The position numbers were made by a program, and so were the translations under genes. Of a stretch of 64,000 bases of DNA, positions 33,945-42,974 are shown piece after piece. Positions within the stretch are counted from its first letter, which is position 1. Each line of letters opens with the position of its first letter. The stretch covers positions 62,001-126,000 of the forward strand of contig NZ_FOLP01000017.1 in the NCBI RefSeq assembly GCF_900112425.1, given 5' to 3'. The notes under the pieces were generated by a model that saw only the letters and a list, made by a program, of their open reading frames with translations, was not told where the DNA came from and did not search any database. The stretch is from Variovorax sp. OK212 (GTDB lineage Bacteria; Pseudomonadota; Gammaproteobacteria; Burkholderiales; Burkholderiaceae_C).

Positions 33945-35485
33945 GGACGGCCTTGGGATGAGAGAGAAGATGAAAGCGTGTGGAACAGCTGGCGCGCGCG
34001 CACGATGCGCGCGGTGTCGGCCAGCGCGTTGCTGGTGCCCGGTGTTTCGTCGGCGGCGCGCGGCAGGTCGGCCAGCGTGTGCAGCGCCGAAGGGTGCAGC
34101 AGCGCGGCCGCGCTGGTGAGCACCTGGCGCAGCATGTAGTCGTTGACCAGCGCGCCAGCCTCGACGCGCGTGCGCAATGCGGCGGCGAGCCTGGCGCAGA
34201 GTTCGGCCGACGGCGTGTCGCCGGGCGCGCAGGCCTGGTCGGCGAAGCCCACCACGTCGTGCAGGCCGTTGTCCGAGGCGCCGAGTTCGGCGATCCAGTG
34301 GCGCTCGCGCCGGCTGCGCGGCAGCAGCGCGAGCAGCTGGCCGACCCAGCCGCGCTGCGCGCGCGGGCGCTCGAGCATGGCGTCGCACCAGTCGAAGTCG
34401 GGCGCGGCGATGACGGCGTCGTTCCAGCCGCGCACCAGCGCGTCGTTCCAGTCGCCCTTGGCGGCCCAGTCGAGCAGCGCGGCGGGCGCCATGCCGGTGC
34501 GTGCGGTCCACCATGCGAGCGGCACCTGGCGCACGAGCTGGTAGAGCCACCACGCGCGTTCGCCCAGGCTGTCGTGCGTGGGGCGCGCGGGGTCGATGGC
34601 GTCGTCCTTCCAGCGTGCGTCGGCAGCCTCGGGCGCGTCGATGCGCCACGCGCCCGAGGCCTGCTTCAGCAGCGGCGACAGGAAGGCGGTGACGCGCTGC
34701 ACGTGCGCGCTGGCGGGCAGGCGCTGCAGCAGCTCGACGGCGGCCTGGCGCACGTCGCGCGCGCGGTCTTTGAGCTGTGCGTCGATCAGCGCCTCGTCGT
34801 CGGGGCCGAGGTGCTCGGCGAGCACGGCGAGCAAGGTGGCGCGGTCTTTCGCGGGGAGCTGCTGCAGCTCGGCCGCGAGGCGGGCGCGGGCGCCCGCGGG
34901 ATCGTCGCGGCGCTGCTCGGCCAGCACCGCGCGGCGCTGTTCGAGGCTGCCTTCGTCCCAGCGCGTCTGCGCATCGGCCTGCTCGCTGGCGCCGGCGGCG
35001 TAGCGCCAGTCGTCGTTGCGCGCGGCCAGCCACAGGCCGCGTTCGCCGAGCGCGGGAACCACGGCGCAGCGCAGCTCGGTGCTGCGGCGCCCGGCGTCGA
35101 GCGCGGTGGGCAGCAGGCTGTGCGGCAGGCGCAGGCCCGCGGCGGCCACGGCCGCCAGGGCTTCGTGCTGCAGACGCAGCGGGCCGTTGTCGAGTGCATC
35201 GGCAATGGCCGCCTGCAGCGCGGGCTCCTCGAGTTCGGCGCGGTCGTCGGCGGTGGCGGCCGCGGCGTCGGAGGGCGAGAGGCTCGGCGCGATGAAGCCG
35301 GCGCGGCGGCCGACGGCGACGGCGCCCGCCGCGCGCAGCAAGTGGCCTTGCGCGTGTTCCGGCAAGCCGCCTTGCAACGCCTGCAGCAGGCCGGCGAATT
35401 CGCCCGACATGCCTTCGGCCGCGGGCACGGGCTGGCGCGAGGTGCCGACCAGCGCGGCCTGCAGCAGTTGGTTCCAGTGGCTCAT
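33941..35485 (-). CDS. DUF5691 family helical protein
   Basis: This 514-residue cytoplasmic protein starts with MSHWNQLLQAALVGTSRQP, the conserved opening of DUF5691, and continues as Ala/Leu-rich HEAT-like helices (for example DRARDVRQAAVELLQRLP around residues 255-270). No catalytic motif is visible. The start at 35485 forms an ATGA overlap with the upstream SWIM gene, and the stop overlaps the MoxR start, so the three genes are tightly coupled. DUF5691 proteins occur with SWIM, MoxR, DUF5682 and VWA proteins; a scaffold or adaptor function is likely but unproven. Confidence 0.82.
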   Translation of the reverse strand: MSHWNQLLQAALVGTSRQPVPAAEGMSGEFAGLLQALQGGLPEHAQGHLLRAAGAVAVGRRAGFIAPSLSPSDAAAATADDRAELEEPALQAAIADALDNGPLRLQHEALAAVAAAGLRLPHSLLPTALDAGRRSTELRCAVVPALGERGLWLAARNDDWRYAAGASEQADAQTRWDEGSLEQRRAVLAEQRRDDPAGARARLAAELQQLPAKDRATLLAVLAEHLGPDDEALIDAQLKDRARDVRQAAVELLQRLPASAHVQRVTAFLSPLLKQASGAWRIDAPEAADARWKDDAIDPARPTHDSLGERAWWLYQLVRQVPLAWWTARTGMAPAALLDWAAKGDWNDALVRGWNDAVIAAPDFDWCDAMLERPRAQRGWVGQLLALLPRSRRERHWIAELGASDNGLHDVVGFADQACAPGDTPSAELCARLAAALRTRVEAGALVNDYMLRQVLTSAAALLHPSALHTLADLPRAADETPGTSNALADTARIVRARQLFHTLSSSLSSQGRP

Positions 35486-36894
35486 GCGCGCACTCCCGTC
35501 AATGTCCAGACCGGCGCGCTGCCCGCTGCCGAGTCCGCCGCCCATGCGGTGAGCGGCGCGAACTGCTCGCCGTCCCACTCGCCGAACACGCGCAAGGGCG
35601 CACCGCCCGAATGGGCCATCAGTTGCCAGGCTTCCCGCGCGGCGAGCTGCATCGGCAGCGCCTGCGGCGCGGCGCCCAGGCGCAGCCACCAGCGCTCGCC
35701 GTCGCGGCTGGGCACGGCGTCGGCCCAGACCATCGGCAGCAGCGGCTGCCAGGGGTTGGCGGCGATCTGCTGCGCCATGCGCTGCCATTCGCCGGTGGCC
35801 TGCGCCGATGGCGCGGATGGCGCGGAAGGCGCGGAAGGCGCGGAAGGCGCGGCAGGTGCGGCAGGTGCGGCAGGTGCGGCAGATTCGGGCGCATCGGCCG
35901 GCAGCTCGGCCACCAGCGCGCGTTGCGAGGCATGGCCCGGGTAGAAGCACAGCACCGCCGCGCGTTCGCTGCCGCTGACCCAGCCGGTCTCGAAACCTCG
36001 GCCGCCGTGCGCGTAGTCGAGCAGCAGCGCGCGGCGCCCGCTGGCGCGGCCCTGCAGCCACACGTGGCGCTCGACCAGCTTGCCGTCGCGTTCGTCGGTG
36101 CACTGGCCCAGCACCAGCCAGTGGTCGCCGACGCGTTCGCCTTCGGCGAGCAGGGCCTCGCGGTCCTGCGGCCAGCCGAGCGCGGTGCGCAGGTCGGCCA
36201 GCGTGGCGGGCGAGAGCGACGCGCGGCGCGGCACCGCGTCGGCCATCAGCTGGAGCCGGCCGAGCCGGTCGAGCAGCCGCGCGGGCCAGCCTTCGCCCAC
36301 GCCGATGAGTTCGGCCGCCTGCGTGATGCGCTGGCCGAGCCCCGGCGCCTGCGCGTCGACCATGCGCGCGGCCATCGCGCCCCAGGCCTGCTGCTGCTCG
36401 CTGCCCAGCGACGCCAGGCCGCGCTGCGTCTGGTCGTCGAGCCAGCGCGCGAGCTCCTGCACGCCGGCCTCGATGCGCGTCCAGCGCTGCGCGTCGCGCT
36501 TGGCGGCCGCGGCGGGATCGGGCGCGGCCGGCGGTTCGGCGGCGCGCGCTTCTTTCTTCTCGGCCTTCTCGCGGCGCGAGGCGAGCCACTCGGCCACCCA
36601 CGGCGGCGGCTCGCCCCTGGTGAAGCTGGCCTCGCTCTGCGCGCGGATCAGCATCAGCGCGAGGCCGTGCTTGCAAGGGAACTTGCGGCTCGGGCAGGAG
36701 CAGCGGAACACCGGCCCCGAGAGGTCGACCTGCGTCTGGTACGGCTTGCTGCCGCTGCCCTGGCATTCGCCCCACACGGCCTCGTCGGAGAACGCGAGCG
36801 TGGGCCACTTGGCGGGCGCGACCAGGCCCTTGGCGGCCTTGGCCGACGAATCGTCGGGGGCGAGCGCCAGGACGGCTTCTGTGCTGAGACTCAT
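35482..36894 (-). CDS. SWIM zinc-finger protein, YehQ-like
   Basis: This is a 470-residue protein. The SWIM motif Cys65-x-Cys67-x6-Cys74-x-His76 (FRCSCPSRKFPCKHG) lies near the N-terminus; SWIM fingers bind zinc and often DNA or protein. A coiled-coil/charged segment (residues about 105-125) and a helical region follow, then a beta-rich C-terminal domain after an Ala-Pro/Ser-Ala-Pro linker encoded by 9-bp tandem repeats. It is the first gene of the seven-gene set, with GAGG upstream of the ATG at 36894, and it lies 52 bp after the lipoprotein gene with no terminator in between. E. coli YehQ is the probable relative. Confidence 0.85.
   Translation of the reverse strand: MSLSTEAVLALAPDDSSAKAAKGLVAPAKWPTLAFSDEAVWGECQGSGSKPYQTQVDLSGPVFRCSCPSRKFPCKHGLALMLIRAQSEASFTRGEPPPWVAEWLASRREKAEKKEARAAEPPAAPDPAAAAKRDAQRWTRIEAGVQELARWLDDQTQRGLASLGSEQQQAWGAMAARMVDAQAPGLGQRITQAAELIGVGEGWPARLLDRLGRLQLMADAVPRRASLSPATLADLRTALGWPQDREALLAEGERVGDHWLVLGQCTDERDGKLVERHVWLQGRASGRRALLLDYAHGGRGFETGWVSGSERAAVLCFYPGHASQRALVAELPADAPESAAPAAPAAPAAPSAPSAPSAPSAPSAQATGEWQRMAQQIAANPWQPLLPMVWADAVPSRDGERWWLRLGAAPQALPMQLAAREAWQLMAHSGGAPLRVFGEWDGEQFAPLTAWAADSAAGSAPVWTLTGVRA
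35807..35878. repeat. 9-bp tandem repeat in the SWIM gene
   Basis: Eight in-frame 9-bp units lie in sequence on the plus strand: two GATGGCGCG, three GAAGGCGCG and three GCAGGTGCG. They encode an Ala-Pro-Ala to Ser-Ala-Pro linker between two domains. Copy-number change would alter linker length without breaking the frame. Confidence 0.9.
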
Positions 36895-36946
36895 CGGGAC
36901 AGCCTCGCGCCGGTCCGCGGCGCGGATGATGGAAGGGGCGCGTCCA

Positions 36947-37654
36947 TCAGGGCGCGACGGGGTTGCCAGGCGTGCCGGCTTCGCGGGCCGAAGCCGCGGC
37001 AGCAGCCACGGCCGGCGCACGGTAGGTGACGTTCACGGCGGGGGCCGCGGCCGCCGCGGGTGCCGCGGGCTCGGGCGGCGGGCGCGTGATCTTGACGAGC
37101 GGTGCTCTTGCCGCGGTTGCCGCACGGGTGCCGCGCGCCGCATTCGGCGAATTCGCCGTATTGGCTACTGCGGGGGCCGCGGGTGCCTGCGCAGAAGCCG
37201 CGGGCTCGATCGGTGTGAACGGCGCCGCGGGCGTCGAATAGCGCACGGGGGCGGGCCCTTGCGACGGGGCCGCCGGAGCGGCAGTGGCCGTCGGCGCAAC
37301 GACGGTGCCCGGCGCCACGGGCGCTGCAGCCACGATGCCCGCCGGCGCGGCCTTCGGGTCGTAGAGCACCGCGCCCTTGCTGATGCCGGTGGCCACCGGC
37401 CCCACGCCGACACCCACGCCGGCCGAGCCGGACACCTGCCCGCCGTTGTTCACGGCCACGCCGGCGCCGAGCGGGCCGAAGCCGGTGTTCAGGCCGACGG
37501 AAAAATTGCCGTCCTTCGTGGCGCCCAGCCCCAGCGAGAGCCCGGGCACCAGCGGAATACCGACGTGGTAATGCGAGCAGCCGCCCGTCATCAGCAACAG
37601 CAGCCCCGCCGAAGCAAGGGCCGCACCACGGATGACGCGCGGCCGCGGGTTCAC
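36947..37654 (-). CDS. Putative lipoprotein with Gly-rich and Ala/Pro-rich regions
   Basis: This 235-residue protein starts at a GTG (37654) overlapping the htpG stop by 4 bases. After a basic N-terminus, [12 protein letters not shown] gives a lipobox-like site with Cys near residue 26. The next 80 residues are Gly/Val-rich and repeat-like ([30 protein letters not shown]), as in small outer-membrane-associated lipoproteins. The remainder is a low-complexity Ala/Pro/Thr tail. No family was recognised. Coupling to a cytosolic chaperone gene is odd for a lipoprotein, and the start codon choice rests on the overlap and the good signal sequence. Confidence 0.7.
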   Translation of the reverse strand: MNPRPRVIRGAALASAGLLLLMTGGCSHYHVGIPLVPGLSLGLGATKDGNFSVGLNTGFGPLGAGVAVNNGGQVSGSAGVGVGVGPVATGISKGAVLYDPKAAPAGIVAAAPVAPGTVVAPTATAAPAAPSQGPAPVRYSTPAAPFTPIEPAASAQAPAAPAVANTANSPNAARGTRAATAARAPLVKITRPPPEPAAPAAAAAPAVNVTYRAPAVAAAAASAREAGTPGNPVAP

Positions 37655-39687
37655 ACCAGCAGCGCGTTCACGCGCCTCACGTAAGCGGCCGGGTCGGCCG
37701 GCAGGCCGCCTTCGGCCAGCAGCGCCTGGTCGAACAGGATGTTGGCCAGGTCGTCGAAATGCGCGGAGCCTTCGAGCTTCTTCACCAGCGGATGCTCGGC
37801 GTTCACCTCGAGCACGGGCTTGAGTTCGGGCGCGGGCTGGCCGGCCTGCTTGAGCATGCGCGCGAGCTGCGTGCTCATGCCGCCGTCCTGCACCACCAGG
37901 CAGGCGGGCGAGTCGACCAGGCGCGTGGTGACGCGCACGTCCTCGGCCTTGTCCTTCAGCGCTTCCTTGAGCTTCTCGAGCATCGGCTTGAACGACTCGG
38001 CGGCTTGCTCGGCGGCCTTCTTCTCGTCGTCGTCCTGCAGCTTGCCCAGGTCGACCGCGCCCTTGGCCACGCTTTGCAGCGGTGTGCCGTCGAACTCGTT
38101 GAGGTAGTTCAGCGCCCACTCGTCGACACGGTCGGTCATGAGCAGCACCTCGATGCCCTTCTTCTTGAAGACCTCGAGCTGCGGGCTGTTCCTGGCGGCG
38201 GCGAGCGTGTCGGCCGTGATGAAGTAGATCGCGTCCTGGTCTTCCTTCATGCGCGCCTTGTAGTCCGCGAAGCTCACGCTCACCGTGTCGGTGGTGGTGG
38301 AGGCGTAGCGCAGCAGCTTGGCGATGCGCTCGCGGTTGCCCATGTCCTCGCCCAGGCCTTCCTTGAGCACGGCGCCGAACTCGGCGTAGAACTTGGCGTA
38401 CTTGCCCGAGTCGTCGGCCGCCGCAACGGCCGCTTCCGCGGCGGTCGGCGTGTTCTTGTCGACCACGTCGGTCACACCCGCGGTCGGCTCGGGCGTGGGC
38501 ACCGATTCGCCGGAGCCCACGTCGATCTTGCCTTCTTGGCTCTCGGGGCCGGTCTTCTGCTTCTTCGCCAGGTCTTCCAGCATGCCCAGCACGCGCTTGG
38601 TGCTGCCTTCGCGGATGGCCTTCACGTCGCGGCTTTCCTGCAGCAGCTCGCGGCTCACGTTCAGCGGCAGGTCGGCCGAGTCGATCACGCCCTTCACGAA
38701 GCGCAGGTAGCTGGGCATCAGCGCCTCGGCGTCGTCCATGATGAAGACGCGCTTCACGTACAGCTTCACGCCCGCGCTCTTCTCGCGGTTCCACAGATCG
38801 AACGGGGCCTTGGCCGGGATGTACAGCAGCTGCGTGTACTCGGTGCTGCCTTCCACGCGGTTGTGGCTCCAGGCCAGCGGCGCCTCGTAGTCGTGGCTGA
38901 TGCTCTTGTAGAACTCTTCGTACTGCTCGGTGCCGATGTCCTTCTTGGGACGGCTCCACAGGGCGTTGGCCTTGTTGACGGTTTCCCACTCGCCGGTCTT
39001 CACCATGTCGCCGGGCTGGTCGTTCTCGCCTTCCTTCCACTCTTCCTTTTCCATGAGGATGGGGAGCGAGATGTGGTCGGAGTACTTGCCCACGATCTGC
39101 TTGATCTTCCAGGCGTTGAGGTAGTCCTCGGCATCGTCGCGCAGGTGCAGCGTGATGCTGGTGCCGCGCTCGGCACGGGTGATGTCGGCCACATCGAAGT
39201 CGCCGGCGCCGCCGCTGGCCCAGCGCACGCCCTGCTCCGCGGGCAGGCCCGCGCGGCGCGATTCGACCGTGATGCGGTCGGCCACGATGAAGCCCGAATA
39301 GAAGCCCACGCCGAACTGGCCGATGAGCTGGGCGTCGGCCTTCTGGTCCCCGCTGAGCTTGCTCATGAAGTCCTTGGTACCACTTTTCGCGATGGTGCCG
39401 AGGTTGTCGATGGCTTCCTGGCGCGACAGGCCGATGCCCTTGTCGGTGATGGTGAGGGTGCGCGCGGCCTTGTCGAAGCTCAGGCGCACGTCGAGTTCGG
39501 GCTGGTCTTCGTACAGCTCGGGATGGTCGAGCGCCTCGAAGCGCAGCTTGTCGCACGCGTCCGATGCGTTCGAGATCAGCTCGCGCAGGAAGATTTCCTT
39601 GTTCGAGTACAGCGCATGCGTGACCAGATGCAGCAGTTGCGCGACTTCGGCCTGGAACGGGAGTTTGGTATTGGAGGAATCAGCCAT
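37651..39687 (-). CDS. htpG: Molecular chaperone HtpG (HSP90)
   Basis: This 678-residue protein is somewhat longer than E. coli HtpG (624). ATPase motifs are [40 protein letters not shown] and GTSITLHL; the middle domain has [13 protein letters not shown] and the C-terminal dimerisation domain follows. An extra acidic/Thr-Pro-rich segment of about 45 residues (roughly residues 388-432) between middle-domain blocks accounts for much of the added length. The ATG at 39687 ([15 protein letters not shown]) is the canonical start. A promoter (39714-39741) stands just upstream. The stop overlaps the lipoprotein gene, and the yeh-like cluster follows on the same strand. Confidence 0.97.
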   Translation of the reverse strand: MADSSNTKLPFQAEVAQLLHLVTHALYSNKEIFLRELISNASDACDKLRFEALDHPELYEDQPELDVRLSFDKAARTLTITDKGIGLSRQEAIDNLGTIAKSGTKDFMSKLSGDQKADAQLIGQFGVGFYSGFIVADRITVESRRAGLPAEQGVRWASGGAGDFDVADITRAERGTSITLHLRDDAEDYLNAWKIKQIVGKYSDHISLPILMEKEEWKEGENDQPGDMVKTGEWETVNKANALWSRPKKDIGTEQYEEFYKSISHDYEAPLAWSHNRVEGSTEYTQLLYIPAKAPFDLWNREKSAGVKLYVKRVFIMDDAEALMPSYLRFVKGVIDSADLPLNVSRELLQESRDVKAIREGSTKRVLGMLEDLAKKQKTGPESQEGKIDVGSGESVPTPEPTAGVTDVVDKNTPTAAEAAVAAADDSGKYAKFYAEFGAVLKEGLGEDMGNRERIAKLLRYASTTTDTVSVSFADYKARMKEDQDAIYFITADTLAAARNSPQLEVFKKKGIEVLLMTDRVDEWALNYLNEFDGTPLQSVAKGAVDLGKLQDDDEKKAAEQAAESFKPMLEKLKEALKDKAEDVRVTTRLVDSPACLVVQDGGMSTQLARMLKQAGQPAPELKPVLEVNAEHPLVKKLEGSAHFDDLANILFDQALLAEGGLPADPAAYVRRVNALLV

Positions 39688-39713
39688 GGAATGAGAAATA
39701 TCGGAGCCAAAAA

Positions 39714-39741
39714 ATTCTAAGTCGGCAAGGCGTCCGTGCAA
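39714..39741 (-). promoter_or_regulatory. Sigma-70-type promoter of htpG
   Basis: On the minus strand TTGCAC (complement of 39736-39741) and TAGAAT (complement of 39714-39719) are 16 bp apart, giving a start near 39707 and a leader of about 20 bases. No convincing heat-shock sigma-32 pair was found in the same gap. Confidence 0.5.
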
Positions 39742-39967
39742 TGACGCCGCACCAACTTCTTCAGATAGGAGGTCCTTCGACTTCATCAAGAAGCCGGTGA
39801 AATCGAAAGGCTCCATTCTGAAGAGAAGCCACGGAAAAAAACCAACGTTCTCCTCTGAGGAAACCCTTCGAGACATCAAAAGTTACCATAGATGACAGTT
39901 CTGAAATATCCTGATCCTTGATTCGAAACAGGGCGGTCAACGCCCGGGACAACAGGGATGTCTTTGG
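39742..39967. other. Relatively AT-rich spacer between htpG and the barrel gene
   Basis: About 225 bp with visibly lower GC than the flanking genes. It separates two divergently transcribed units. An open frame continuous with htpG crosses it but lacks the codon bias of real genes here, and I see no RNA gene or known site in it. Confidence 0.5.
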
Positions 39968-42292
39968 ATGATTCGAGTGACGCTGTGGACAGCGGCCGGT
40001 CCCGCCGGCACACGCTGGCGCCCGGCGCTCGCGCACATGTGGCTCGGGTGCGCGACGGCCCTGGCAGGGTTTCCCTGCGCGCAGGCACAGACCGCCGCGC
40101 CGCCGAAGAACAACGCTGCGGCACCGGCCGCCCCCGTCGTGGCTGACGCGCGCATCGAACCCATCGACCGCGCACAGGCGGAGCAGGCGCGCCTGAGGGC
40201 GCTCATCGACTCCGCGCCCAAGGCCTACGAAGACCGCTTCATGAACCCCGACAGCGACACGCTCGCGGGTGGCAACCCCTCCGACGCCGAGGCCGAGCAG
40301 CCGCAGGGCTTTCGCGCGTGGCTGGTGGAAAGCCGCATCGGCTTCGGCGACGCCACCAGCACCGGCTTCGGCCGCCAGCGCGCGAGCGAGGCCGGCCAGC
40401 GCTTCGAGTACCGCCGCGAGACGCTGAACTACGGCGAGTTCGTGCTGCAGGCCGACGCGCGCCACCTGAGCGGCGACAGCTTCCTGAGCGGCGGCGGCAT
40501 CGGCTCGCTGGGCTATGCGCGCCAGGCCACCAGCGGGCGCTTCACGCTGCGCAACCTGGGCTTTCCGCTGACCACGCAGACCTTTGCCGACACCGCGGTG
40601 GGCGACATCTACAGCGAGCTCACCGACGGCCTCTCGCGCAACTACCGGCTCTCGCTGGGCTCGACCACGGTGCGCGGCGCGTCGGCGCGCGTGTTCAGCT
40701 CCGACCTCGACGTGCGCGCGGGCTTCGGCGAGCGCGGCAACCTCGCGGGCGGGCCGTACCCGGGCTTCGAGAAGAGCCAGGGCACGCTGGGCTGGCTCGG
40801 CGCGACGCGGCGCCTGGGCGAGCCGTGGTTCGCGTCGTTCCAGCTCGACCAGGCGCGCGACGTCCCGGCCTACTACTTCGACCCGGTGAGCGGGCAGGGC
40901 TTCGGGCGCAAGGACGTCACGAGCTGGGCCACCTCGATCGGCTACGGCCGCGAGCCGCTGCGCGACGGCGACGTGAAGGCGCGCGCCACGCTGGTGGGCA
41001 GCCGCACGAATTCGCCGACCCCGGGCGTGGCCACCGGCGGTTCGCAGGGGCTCTTCGTGGAGGCCAGCGCGCGCACCGGCGCCTGGCGGCACGAGGCCGG
41101 CGTGTACGCGACGCGGCCCAACCTGTACTTCGGCGACTACCCGCTGGCCACCGGCACGCGCGGCGCCTACTGGCGCATCGACCGCAGCGACAGCCGCCTG
41201 AACTGGGGCGCCGCGCTCGACTTCGAACGCGCGGCGCCGAACGACAACTTCAACCTGTTCGGCTACCGGCGCACCGGCGCGAGCGGCAACTTCCAGTACC
41301 TGCTGGACCGCAACAGCTCGTTCGGCGGCAGCCTGAACCTCACGCAGACGCGCTACGCGGGCAGCTCGGACACCGCGACGACGCCGGCCTCGGCACAGAA
41401 CTCGGCACAAAGCTCGGCACAGGGCAGCCGCTTTCGCAGTCTCTACGCCGACGCCTTCTACCAGACGCGTTTCTTCGACTGGCCGCGCAGCCGCTTCAAT
41501 CTCTCGGTGCGGCGCAACGAGGCCATCGTGCTCGGCGACGGCACGGCCACCGGCCAGGAACTGCAATGGGAGCAGGACTGGATCGGCGGGCGCTTCGAGA
41601 CCCTGCGCCCCGAGCTCACCACCACGGTGGGCTACGCGCGCGACCAGAGCAACGGCAGCACGCGCAACTACCCTACCGCCGGCGTGCAGTTCCGCTTCTG
41701 GATGGCGCAGGGCTTCAGCGTGACGGGCAACCTGCGCTACACCTCGCAGCACGGCGGCCTGTACACGAGCCGCGGCCTGTCGGGCTCGCTGAGCGCCGAG
41801 AAAGACCTCGCGCCCGGCTGGCGCGCCGGCATCGCCGCCAACCTGAACCAGGCGCGCGCCACCACCGTGCCGGTGGCGCTGAACACGCCCTCGCTCTTTC
41901 GCACCAGCGACAAGACGGTGTACGTGTACCTGCGCTGGGAGGGCTCCGGCGGCTCGGCCTACCAGGCCGCCGGCGCGCGCACCGGCACCGCGGGCGGCGG
42001 CAGCGTGGCGGGGCGCGTGTTCTACGACGCCAACAACGACGGCGAGGCGCAGATCGGCGAAGGCGGCGTCGCCAATGTCGAGGTGCTGCTCGACGGCCGC
42101 TACCGCGCCGTGACCGACCGCGACGGCCGCTTCGAATTTCCGCTGGTGACCACGGGTCGCCACCAGCTCACCCTGACGTCCGAGACCGTGCCGCTGCCCT
42201 GGGGCCCGGCGCGCGACGCGGGCACGAGCGTCGATGTTCCGCTGCGCGGCCAGGCCAGCGCCGCGATCCCGGTGACCAAGGTGGGGCAATGA
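39968..42292 (+). CDS. Outer-membrane beta-barrel protein with C-terminal SdrD-B-like domain
   Basis: This 774-residue protein has a signal peptide (cleavage near CAQAQ, about residue 41). After a charged helical stretch (residues 60-105) come many alternating amphipathic strands with aromatic ends (FRAWLVESRIGFG, GRFTLRNLGFPLT, WFASFQLDQARD, FNLSVRRNEAIV), typical of an outer-membrane barrel. The last 110 residues contain GRVFYDANNDGEAQIGEGG and DRDGRFEFP, an SdrD-B/carboxypeptidase-regulatory type beta domain. It starts a plus-strand unit with subunit-like proteins and a PapD-like chaperone, and so may replace the usher, but it lacks recognisable PapC/FimD domains. An ATG at 40037 is an alternative start. 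Confidence 0.7.
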   Translation: MIRVTLWTAAGPAGTRWRPALAHMWLGCATALAGFPCAQAQTAAPPKNNAAAPAAPVVADARIEPIDRAQAEQARLRALIDSAPKAYEDRFMNPDSDTLAGGNPSDAEAEQPQGFRAWLVESRIGFGDATSTGFGRQRASEAGQRFEYRRETLNYGEFVLQADARHLSGDSFLSGGGIGSLGYARQATSGRFTLRNLGFPLTTQTFADTAVGDIYSELTDGLSRNYRLSLGSTTVRGASARVFSSDLDVRAGFGERGNLAGGPYPGFEKSQGTLGWLGATRRLGEPWFASFQLDQARDVPAYYFDPVSGQGFGRKDVTSWATSIGYGREPLRDGDVKARATLVGSRTNSPTPGVATGGSQGLFVEASARTGAWRHEAGVYATRPNLYFGDYPLATGTRGAYWRIDRSDSRLNWGAALDFERAAPNDNFNLFGYRRTGASGNFQYLLDRNSSFGGSLNLTQTRYAGSSDTATTPASAQNSAQSSAQGSRFRSLYADAFYQTRFFDWPRSRFNLSVRRNEAIVLGDGTATGQELQWEQDWIGGRFETLRPELTTTVGYARDQSNGSTRNYPTAGVQFRFWMAQGFSVTGNLRYTSQHGGLYTSRGLSGSLSAEKDLAPGWRAGIAANLNQARATTVPVALNTPSLFRTSDKTVYVYLRWEGSGGSAYQAAGARTGTAGGGSVAGRVFYDANNDGEAQIGEGGVANVEVLLDGRYRAVTDRDGRFEFPLVTTGRHQLTLTSETVPLPWGPARDAGTSVDVPLRGQASAAIPVTKVGQ

Positions 42293-42362
42293 CCATGCCG
42301 CGCCACGCCACCGCCGTGTTTTCTGTTCCGCTTTCTTTCACCGCAACGCAAAGGAAACCGAG

Positions 42363-42974
42363 ATGAGACCTCACCTGAAACTGCTCACCGTGGCGGCCGG
42401 CACGGCCCTGGCACTGGCGGCCGGCGTGGCCCTGGCCGAGAGCCAGTACGGCTACGGCACCGGCGCGCCCGCCGTGACGGCCCAGTCCCACCTCAACCTG
42501 AGCGTGACGGTGCCCAAGCTGATCCTGCTGCGCGTGGGCACCCAGACCGGCTCGGGCGACACGCTGAACTGGACCGCGCCGATCACCTGGGCCACCGCGC
42601 CCGCGATCACGGCCGGCAACAACCAGGCGGCCAACTGGGACGGCACGGCGCCCACGCTCGGCACGGTGACCAACCCGGCGGCGGTGCCGGTGTCGGCATG
42701 GACCAACAGCGCGGGCGGCGGCTCGCTGAGCTACACGGCCACCACCTTCGCACCCACCGGCGGGCCGGCGCTGACCAACATCGGCGTGGCGTCGGGCGCG
42801 GGCCTGGCGCACCCGGGCGGCGCGACGCTGGCGGCCACGAGCACGGCGCCGAGCACCTTCGTGCCGTCGGCGGTGGCCACGGGCACCTGGACCTTCTCGC
42901 TGACGGGCTCGACGCTGACCTGGGCGCCCGGCACCTACACGACCACCATCACCTACACCGCGACCAGTGTCTGA
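42363..42974 (+). CDS. Secreted pilin-subunit-like beta protein
   Basis: This 203-residue protein has a clear signal peptide (residues 1-25, ALAAGVALAES) and a strong SD (AGGAAACCGAG). The mature protein is almost all Thr, Ala, Gly, Val and Asn with no cysteine, which suggests an all-beta fibre subunit. The NNQAANWDGTAP segment recurs as NNTAANWNGGAP in the protein at 45034-45687, and both have a V-x-(V/I)-x-K-(L/F)-x-(L/F)-x-R-(V/L)-G strand near the start, so the two are paralogues. It follows the barrel gene after 70 bp and overlaps the next gene by 8 bp. Confidence 0.68.
   Translation: MRPHLKLLTVAAGTALALAAGVALAESQYGYGTGAPAVTAQSHLNLSVTVPKLILLRVGTQTGSGDTLNWTAPITWATAPAITAGNNQAANWDGTAPTLGTVTNPAAVPVSAWTNSAGGGSLSYTATTFAPTGGPALTNIGVASGAGLAHPGGATLAATSTAPSTFVPSAVATGTWTFSLTGSTLTWAPGTYTTTITYTATSV

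Noticed and set aside
39688-39879. N-terminal extension of HtpG by 64 codons
   Set aside because: The canonical HtpG start is at 39687 and a good promoter overlaps the extension.
39968-42292. Annotation of the barrel protein as a PapC/FimD usher
   Set aside because: No usher plug, N-terminal or C-terminal domain signatures are visible and the C-terminal domain is SdrD-B-like.
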